From NCBI RefSeq assembly GCF_018128905.1, contig NZ_CP063808.1:2852001-2916000 (forward strand): a stretch of DNA of 64,000 nt, written 5' to 3'. Each line of letters opens with the position of its first letter. Position 1 is the stretch's first letter. The position numbers and the translations under genes are program-made. The notes under the pieces are model-generated. The model made no database searches. It was not told where the DNA came from and was given only the letters and a program-made list of their open reading frames with translations. The stretch is from Streptomyces sp. A2-16. GTDB taxonomy: Bacteria; Actinomycetota; Actinomycetes; Streptomycetales; Streptomycetaceae. This document shows, piece by piece, positions 58,684 through 64,000 of the stretch.

Positions 58684-59928
58684 ATGCGGACCGACCCGGA
58701 AGGTCACGGCCCCGTCCGCTACGGCCCGCCGCTGCCCGACGACGGGCTGCCCGTACTGCCCGAACTCACCGCCGTCCTCGCCGCCGCGGCCGCCCGCCCC
58801 CGTGCCGAACCCGTCGGCGGCGGCCCCCCGCTCCTGGAGGCCGCCTGCGCCTTCACGGCCCGGCGCGGACTGCCCGCCGACCCCGACCACGTCGCCGCCG
58901 CCCCCGGCGCCCCGTCCCTGCTGCTCGCGCTGACCGCCGCGCTCGGCGGGGACGTCCTGGTGCCGCGTCCCTGTGCCGCCTGGTGGGCACCGTACGCGCG
59001 CCTGCTGGGCAGACCCGTCTTTCATGTGGCGACACCGGCCGAGTGCGGGGGCGTACCGGATCCCTACGCCCTGCTGGAGACCGTGCGCCGGGTGCGCGCC
59101 GAGGGCGGTGACCCTCGGCTGCTCGTGCTGTCCGTCGCCGACGACCCCACCGCCACCGTCGCCCCGCCCGAGGTGCTGCACGAGACCGTCGAGGCCGCCG
59201 CGGGCGAGGGCCTGCACCTGGTCAGCGACGAGACCTGGCGCGACACCGTGCACGCCCCCCAGGAGACGGTCCTGCTCAGCCCCGCCGAGATGCTGCCCGA
59301 CCGGGTCACCGTCGTCACCGACCTGGCCGGCGGCCTGCTCCCGGCCGGCTGGCCGGCCGCCTTCGCCCGCTTCCCGGCGAACGGTGGCGGCGACGGCCTT
59401 CGCGCGCGCGTGCTGGACATCCTGACCGCCCTCGGCGCCAGCGTCGCCGCCCCCGTCGCGGCGGCCGCCGCGTACGCCCTCACCGAGCCCGAACCGGTCA
59501 CCGCCCGCCGCACCGCCGCAGGACACCTCCACGCGCCTGTGGCGGCCGCCGCGCACTCCGTCGTCGTCGGCGCGGGTGCCCTGTGCCGGCCCCCGAGGGC
59601 CGGCCGCCACCTCTACGTCGACCTCGGCCCCCTGCGCCCCGCGCTCACCGCGCAGGGCGTCGGCGACGCCCAGGACCTGGAGGACTTCCTCACCGCCCGG
59701 CTCGGCATGCCCGCACCCGGCGGCCACCGCTTCGGCGACGACCTCGGCGCGCTGCGCGTACGGCTGTCCACCGGCCCCCTGCTCGGCGGCTCGGACGAGG
59801 AGCGCGCGGAATGCCTCACGTCACCCGCGCCGTTGGAACTGCCACACGTGCAACGCGCGTTGATCACCCTGGAGTCGGTCTTCGACGACCTCCGCGACGA
59901 CGCTCAGCGATGGGAGCCTCCTCGATGA
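58684..59928 (+). CDS. Aminotransferase-fold protein without any lysine
   Basis: A 414-residue protein with the layout of class I/II fold-type I aminotransferases. Relics are SVADDPTATV (150-159, family NP-x-NPTG), SDETWRD (181-187, family SDExYxxL) and RLSTG (about 378, carboxylate arginine). The cofactor segment is TDLAGGLLPAGW (212-223), where the family has SxSKxxxxxGxRxGx; the PLP lysine is absent. I find no lysine in the entire chain, so no Schiff base is possible. It may be a binding or regulatory relic. A GGAGG site precedes the ATG; it overlaps the hydrolase gene by 4 bases. Confidence 0.78.
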   Translation: MRTDPEGHGPVRYGPPLPDDGLPVLPELTAVLAAAAARPRAEPVGGGPPLLEAACAFTARRGLPADPDHVAAAPGAPSLLLALTAALGGDVLVPRPCAAWWAPYARLLGRPVFHVATPAECGGVPDPYALLETVRRVRAEGGDPRLLVLSVADDPTATVAPPEVLHETVEAAAGEGLHLVSDETWRDTVHAPQETVLLSPAEMLPDRVTVVTDLAGGLLPAGWPAAFARFPANGGGDGLRARVLDILTALGASVAAPVAAAAAYALTEPEPVTARRTAAGHLHAPVAAAAHSVVVGAGALCRPPRAGRHLYVDLGPLRPALTAQGVGDAQDLEDFLTARLGMPAPGGHRFGDDLGALRVRLSTGPLLGGSDEERAECLTSPAPLELPHVQRALITLESVFDDLRDDAQRWEPPR

Positions 59929-60974
59929 CGCAGCAGTCCGAGTCGACCACCAGCACCCGAGTGGCCGACGAGCCCTCGGCCCCGTCCCCTTTCGCGCCGC
60001 CGTCCCCGCCGCTCGCCGAACCCCGCCCGCTGGGGGAGCGCAGAACGTGGCCGAGGTCCTTCCACGACCGCCTGACCGCCCCGCTGCCCGGCCTCAAGGC
60101 CATGGCCCGCTTCGCCCGCGAGGGGTCCGTACGCCCCGGCCCCGAAGGCCTCGCCGACATCCCGAAGCTGCCGTACGCGCCCGGTCCGCTGCCTGCCGTC
60201 GACGCCCGCACGGTCGCCGTCTCCTGGGCGGGACACGCGAGTTGGGTGGTGCGTATCGGCGGGCTGACGATTCTCACCGACCCCGTCTGGTCGCGCCGCA
60301 TCCTCGGCACCCCGGCCCGCATCACCCCGGTCGGCATCGACTGGGACGCCCTGCCGCGCGTCGACGCCGTCGTCATCAGCCACAACCACTACGACCACCT
60401 GGACGCCCCCACCCTGCGCCGCCTGCCCCGCGACACCCCGGTCTTCGTGCCGGCCGGGCTGGCCCGCTGGTTCCACCGCCGCCGCTTCACCGCGGTGACC
60501 GAACTCGACTGGTGGGAGGCGGCCGAACTGGACGGGGTCCGCTTCGACTTCGTCCCCGCCCACCACTGGTCCAAGCGCTCCCTCACCGACACCTGCCGCA
60601 CCCTGTGGGGCGGCTGGGTCCTCACGGCGCAGGACGGGCAGCGCGTCTACTTCGCCGGTGACACGGGCTACGGCCACTGGTTCTCCCGCATCGGCCACCG
60701 CTACCCGGGCATCGACCTCGCGCTCCTGCCCATCGGCGCCTACGACCCGCGCTGGTGGCTCAGTGACGTCCACTGCGACCCGGAGGAGGCGGTGCGGGCG
60801 GCCCAGGACCTGGGTGCCAAGAGGATGGCGCCGATGCACTGGGCGACGTTCGTGCTGTCGGCGGAACCGGTGCTGGAGCCGCTGACGAGGGTCAGGCAGG
60901 CGTGGGAGAAGGCGGGCCTGGCCCGCGAGGACCTGTGGGACCTGCCGGTGGGAGGCTCCAGGGTGCTGGACTGA
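59925..60974 (+). CDS. MBL-fold metallo-hydrolase (NAPE-PLD/UlaG-like)
   Basis: A 349-residue metallo-beta-lactamase-fold protein. The metal motif HNHYDH (in SHNHYDHLD) with later GDTGYG, PIGAYDPRWW and MHWATF match the group of NAPE-hydrolysing phospholipase D and related proteins. A proline/serine-rich N-terminal tail (about residues 1-45) precedes the domain. A lipid phosphodiester substrate is suggested but not shown. The start overlaps the aminotransferase-like gene by 4 bases (ATGA), so the two are co-expressed. Confidence 0.83.
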   Translation: MTQQSESTTSTRVADEPSAPSPFAPPSPPLAEPRPLGERRTWPRSFHDRLTAPLPGLKAMARFAREGSVRPGPEGLADIPKLPYAPGPLPAVDARTVAVSWAGHASWVVRIGGLTILTDPVWSRRILGTPARITPVGIDWDALPRVDAVVISHNHYDHLDAPTLRRLPRDTPVFVPAGLARWFHRRRFTAVTELDWWEAAELDGVRFDFVPAHHWSKRSLTDTCRTLWGGWVLTAQDGQRVYFAGDTGYGHWFSRIGHRYPGIDLALLPIGAYDPRWWLSDVHCDPEEAVRAAQDLGAKRMAPMHWATFVLSAEPVLEPLTRVRQAWEKAGLAREDLWDLPVGGSRVLD

Positions 60975-60981
60975 CGAGCCC

Positions 60982-61602
60982 TCACCCGTTGGCCCGGACC
61001 CGCTTCCACACACCCGGCGCCGCGCTGATCGCCAAGGTCAGCGCGATCGCCGCGACCACCCCTTGCCAGGGCTCCTCGAACAGCGAACCGCCCAGGATCC
61101 CGATCAGCTGATACGTCACGGCCCAGGCCAGACAGGCCGGCAGATTCCCCCGCACGAACCGCCGCAACGGCCACTCGGCCATCAGACAGGCCAGCATCAC
61201 CGGAATCCGCCCCGCCGGCACCAGCCGGGACAGCACGAGGACGGCCACCCCGTGGTCGGCCAGCTTCCCCTGCGCCTGGGAGAGCCGCTCCTCCGGTGCC
61301 CGGGACCGGATGGCCTTCAGCCACCGCGACCCGTTCTTCGACCTCATCCCGCGCCGCCCCAGCCAGTACAGGGCGATGTCCCCGAGGAACGCGGCGGTGG
61401 AGGCCGTGACGAACACGAACAGCAGAGCCAGGGGCGCCGTCTGGTGGAAGGCCACGACGGCCGCCGAGCTCACCAGCGCCCCCGTGGGCACCACGGGCAC
61501 CAGCGCCCCCAGGAACACCAGCAGGAACAGCGTCGGATACCCGATCGCCTGCCCGGCGGCCCCGGGCGTCGCCCCCGTGGTGGCGGCCGCGAGCCATGTC
61601 AC
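60982..61602 (-). CDS. DedA/SNARE-associated family membrane protein
   Basis: A 206-residue membrane protein of the DedA group (flippase/transport-linked, sometimes tied to undecaprenyl-phosphate or lipid transport). Four to five hydrophobic segments and the conserved YPTLFLLVFLGALVPVVPT, STAAFLGDIALYWLGRRGMR and SRLVPAGRIPVMLACLM motifs are visible. GTG at 61602 has a GGAGG site and overlaps the hydrolase gene by 4 bases, so the longer frame through that gene is rejected. Confidence 0.83.
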   Translation of the reverse strand: MTWLAAATTGATPGAAGQAIGYPTLFLLVFLGALVPVVPTGALVSSAAVVAFHQTAPLALLFVFVTASTAAFLGDIALYWLGRRGMRSKNGSRWLKAIRSRAPEERLSQAQGKLADHGVAVLVLSRLVPAGRIPVMLACLMAEWPLRRFVRGNLPACLAWAVTYQLIGILGGSLFEEPWQGVVAAIALTLAISAAPGVWKRVRANG

Positions 61603-62372
61603 CGTGCGACCTCCAGCCGCACGCTCTCCCCGTGCTCCAGCCGGTACACGTCCACGCCGGGCGCGAACTCGGCCGCCAGCCGCACGAACTCCGCGCCCGG
61701 AGCGTGGAATTCGTGCGGCCGCACCGCGTCCATCCCGATCGGCCAGTACGTCCCGTAGTGCACCGGCACCGCGCTGACGGGATCGAGCCGGGCCAGCGCC
61801 TGGGCGGCCCGGCCGGCGTCGAGGTGCCCCTCCCCGAGATACGGCCCCCAGCCGCCGACCGGCAACAGCGCCACGTCGACCGGCCCGACCTCCTTGGCCA
61901 TGTCGTCGAACAGCCCGGTGTCCCCGGCGAAGTACGTCCGCGCCGAGCCCTCGACGACGTAACCGAGCGCGGGGGAGCGGTGCGGCCCGACCGGCAGCCG
62001 CCGCCCGTCGTGCCACGCCGGCACCGCGCGTATCAGCAGGTCGCCGACGCGCCGCTCGTCGCCGGGCGCCACCTCGTCCACCCGGAGGTGGGTGAGCCGG
62101 CGCAGCCCCGGCACCTGGCGTGGTGCGCCCCGGGGCACGAGCAGGCGCGTGCCGGGCTCCAGCCCCGCCAGCGAGGGAACGTGCAGATGATCGGCGTGCA
62201 GATGGGAGACCAGGACCACGTCCGCCCGCCGGGCGTCCGCCGGGGGGACCGCCCCGCGGCGCCGTCGCAGATGCGCGAGCCGGCGGGTGAACAGAGGGTC
62301 GGTGAGCACACGTACGTCCGAATCCGTGACCGTGCAGGTGGCGTGGCCCCACCAGGTGATCTCCACCGGCAC
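61599..62372 (-). CDS. MBL-fold metallo-hydrolase (UlaG-like)
   Basis: A 257-residue metallo-beta-lactamase-fold hydrolase. The metal motif HLHADH (in SHLHADHLHV), the opening VEITWWGHATCTV and GDTGLFDD are diagnostic. UlaG-type members act on lactones or phosphodiesters; the substrate is unknown. GTG at 62372 has an AAGGAGG site. It overlaps the DedA gene by 4 bases, so the two are an operon. Confidence 0.83.
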   Translation of the reverse strand: MPVEITWWGHATCTVTDSDVRVLTDPLFTRRLAHLRRRRGAVPPADARRADVVLVSHLHADHLHVPSLAGLEPGTRLLVPRGAPRQVPGLRRLTHLRVDEVAPGDERRVGDLLIRAVPAWHDGRRLPVGPHRSPALGYVVEGSARTYFAGDTGLFDDMAKEVGPVDVALLPVGGWGPYLGEGHLDAGRAAQALARLDPVSAVPVHYGTYWPIGMDAVRPHEFHAPGAEFVRLAAEFAPGVDVYRLEHGESVRLEVAR

Positions 62373-62455
62373 CTCTTTGCCTCCTTCGCGCGACTCCCCG
62401 AAGCCTACGGGCTGGAGTATGGTCGGCGGCGAAACCCGGAGGTGAGGGGGACACC

Positions 62456-62857
62456 ATGGGAGCGGTCCGTGTCACGGCGATCGCGAGTCTGACGCCGCTC
62501 GAGGAACTGGACGCCGATCCCTTCCTGGTGGACTCCCGCAGCCAGCACGCGATGTGCGCGCGCTGGGCCGCGGAACGGGGGTACACCGTGCGGCGGGAAC
62601 TGCTGGTGCGGGGCCTGCGCGCCGACCACTGCGTGCTGTGGGACGGGGTGCGGGCGGGCCGGGACCTCTTCGTGGCCCCCAGCCACCGGGTCCTGGAGAG
62701 CGCCCTGTCCTCGGTGGAGGAGTTCACCGCGGAATGCGCCCGCCGCGGGGTCCGGGTCGAGACGGTGGGCTTCGCGGAGCCCCTCTACGACGCCCAGATG
62801 AAGGCTCGCGTGCACCGCAGGCTGTCGATGCCGACGGCGGGCTACGACGGCCGTTAG
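62456..62857 (+). CDS. Small protein resembling a degenerate serine-recombinase domain
   Basis: A 133-residue protein with no recognisable enzyme motif. Its order, SRSQHAMCARWAAERGYTV (near residues 27-45), RGLRADHCVLWDGVRAGRDLFVAPSHRV, then VEEFTAECARRGVRVETV, recalls the resolvase N-terminal domain (DxQxxxCxxWAxxRGYxV ... LVVxxLDRLxR ... LxxLxxRGVxLxSL). The catalytic Y-x-R-x-S start and the arginine cluster are missing, so it cannot recombine DNA. This is my inference; the protein is best called conserved hypothetical. Confidence 0.6.
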   Translation: MGAVRVTAIASLTPLEELDADPFLVDSRSQHAMCARWAAERGYTVRRELLVRGLRADHCVLWDGVRAGRDLFVAPSHRVLESALSSVEEFTAECARRGVRVETVGFAEPLYDAQMKARVHRRLSMPTAGYDGR

Positions 62858-62926
62858 TCACCCGTGTGACACGCTGGTCCCAGGCGCCCGCACCGACGAC
62901 GGGCCGGGACGTGAGGTGTGCGGGGC

Positions 62927-64000
62927 GTGCTTGCGGGGCGTTGGCGGCGAGTGGCCAGTCAGGTCGGGCGGAGCGTCACGGTATGGGTGGTCTCGACCCT
63001 GACGATGCTGGTGCTGGCCGGCATCCTGCCGGACTTCCGGCTCCAGTCGCCGACCGGTGACAGCGCGACCCGGATCGCGGTCACGGCGGCGTTCGGCGCC
63101 GGCGCCTTCGGTGTGCTGTCGGCCGTCGTGTGGCCGCTGCTGGTGAGGCTGTTCCTGCTCGTGCCGACCCTGGTGCTCGGCCTCCTCGTCTTCTTCCTCA
63201 ACGGGGCGCTGCTGCTGCTCGCCCTGCGGCTGAACCCCGCCGAGCGCGGCGACGCCGCCCCGGAGACCGCCGTCGTGGTCGCCGCCGTGATGTCCGCGGT
63301 CGCCTCCGCCACCGGAGGTGCCCTGGCGGTGCGCGACGACGACGCCTACCGGCGCCGCCTGTACCGGCTCGCCGACCGCCGCCGCAGACGCGGCCCCGTC
63401 GGCCCGGCCACCCCCGGCACGGTCTTCCTCCAGCTCGACGGCGTCGGCCACGACGTCCTGCTGGCCGCCGTCGGCAGGGGCCTGATGCCGACGATCGCCC
63501 GCTGGATGGGCCACAGCGACGCCCCCGGACGCGGCGTGCGCCCCACCCACCGGCTCACCTCCTGGCGCACCGACTGGTCGAGCCAGACCGGTGCCAGCCA
63601 GCTCGGCATCCTGCACGGCAGCAACCACGACGTCCCCGCCTTCCGCTGGTACGAGAAGGACCGCGGCGAGGTGATGGTCTGCAACCGCCCCACCAGCGCC
63701 GTCGAACTCCAGCAGCGGGCCGTGACGCAGGCCGGACACGGCGGGCTGCTCGCCGTCGACGGCGCGAGCCGCGGCAACCTCTTCTCCGGCGGCGCCGAGG
63801 AGCAGGCCCTCGTGCTGTCCATCGCCACGCGTCGCCGCAGCCGGGAGAACCGCTCCCGGGCGGGCTACTTCGCCTACTTCTCCGACCCCGCCAACGCCGT
63901 GCGCACCGCCATGTCGTTCTTCGCCGAGGTCGGCCGCGAGATCGGCCAGTCCACCCGCGCCCGGGTCCGCAAGGAGCGCCCCAGAGTGGGCCGCGGCGGC
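62927..64000 (+). CDS. Holin-like membrane/phosphodiesterase fusion, truncated at the window end
   Basis: An open frame runs to the end of the window without a stop. The N-terminal 130 residues contain four hydrophobic segments (VTVWVVSTLTMLVLAGILPDF, VLSAVVWPLLVRLFLLVPTLVLGLLVFFL) of phage-holin superfamily IV type. After a basic linker the start of an alkaline-phosphatase-superfamily domain appears (VFLQLDGVGHDVLLAAVGRGLMPTIARWM, then SSQTGASQLGILHGSNHD). The nucleophile could be the threonine in QTGAS. GTG 62927, 62918 or 62951 may be the start; none has a strong site. The C terminus is outside the window. Confidence 0.72.
   Translation, partial: MLAGRWRRVASQVGRSVTVWVVSTLTMLVLAGILPDFRLQSPTGDSATRIAVTAAFGAGAFGVLSAVVWPLLVRLFLLVPTLVLGLLVFFLNGALLLLALRLNPAERGDAAPETAVVVAAVMSAVASATGGALAVRDDDAYRRRLYRLADRRRRRGPVGPATPGTVFLQLDGVGHDVLLAAVGRGLMPTIARWMGHSDAPGRGVRPTHRLTSWRTDWSSQTGASQLGILHGSNHDVPAFRWYEKDRGEVMVCNRPTSAVELQQRAVTQAGHGGLLAVDGASRGNLFSGGAEEQALVLSIATRRRSRENRSRAGYFAYFSDPANAVRTAMSFFAEVGREIGQSTRARVRKERPRVGRGG

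Overview
The window is 64 kb of very GC-rich actinobacterial chromosome, almost certainly Streptomyces. The pointers are strong G/C bias at third codon positions, frequent GTG starts and 4-base ATGA/GTGA gene overlaps, rare TTA codons, a ten-gene Streptomyces-type gas vesicle cluster, SpoIIE/ATPase regulators, a SigB-family sigma factor and F420-type oxidoreductases. I saw no rRNA, tRNA, CRISPR array, intact insertion sequence or prophage. From memory, unchecked, the gene order resembles the chromosomal segment of S. coelicolor that carries ccr, meaA and a gvp cluster.

Left part (1-11.4 kb, mostly minus strand): phosphatidylserine synthase and decarboxylase (pssA, psd), then a compact ethylmalonyl-CoA pathway operon (ccr, ethylmalonyl-CoA mutase, beta-methylmalyl/malyl-CoA lyase, mesaconyl-CoA hydratase, methylsuccinyl-CoA dehydrogenase), a TetR regulator and a tandem-duplicated 3-hydroxybutyryl-CoA dehydrogenase. 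Together they would turn acetyl-CoA-derived C4 units into glyoxylate and propionyl-CoA, and supply ethylmalonyl-CoA for polyketides. The ccr promoter is readable (TTGCAC, 17 bp, TACGTT) beside a palindrome.

11.4-22.4 kb: single genes: a HEAT-like protein with a TTA codon, GNAT, RidA, a secreted tripeptidyl-aminopeptidase-like hydrolase, a radical SAM protein, an SRPBCC protein, a 14-TM MFS exporter fused to three carboxypeptidase-regulatory-like domains, a PAS-GAF-SpoIIE-ATPase phosphatase and a methyltransferase. 22.3-28.7 kb: an acyltransferase facing a four-gene peptidase operon (M55 D-aminopeptidase, M20, S9, S66 LD-carboxypeptidase) that looks like murein or D-peptide salvage. 28.7-35 kb: small membrane protein, GNAT, an arginase-fold protein lacking both histidine metal ligands, a DUF5107/TPR protein with a TTA codon, VOC protein, holin-like membrane protein and an F420-type oxidoreductase.

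35-45 kb: an operon of type II NADH dehydrogenase-like protein, transketolase and LigD-type polymerase runs into the gvp cluster gvpO-A-F-G-Y-Z-J-L-S-K. 45-57.5 kb: membrane lipid and stress functions: small hydrophobic protein, methyltransferase, PAP2/diacylglycerol-kinase fusion, an ABC-F ATPase whose start codon lies in a 13-bp perfect inverted repeat, a Vms1/eRF1-like protein, and a DUF2795-CBS-PfpI-catalase operon with a SigB-type promoter. A thiamine-diphosphate oxidase gene is broken by a palindromic insertion plus a short deletion. A SigB/SigF-family sigma factor follows. 57.5-64 kb: seven 30-bp tandem repeats ending in an 18-bp inverted repeat, an anchored secreted protein, an aminotransferase-like protein with no lysine at all, two metallo-beta-lactamase-fold hydrolases, a DedA protein, a small protein resembling a degenerate serine-recombinase domain, and a holin/phosphodiesterase fusion cut by the window end.
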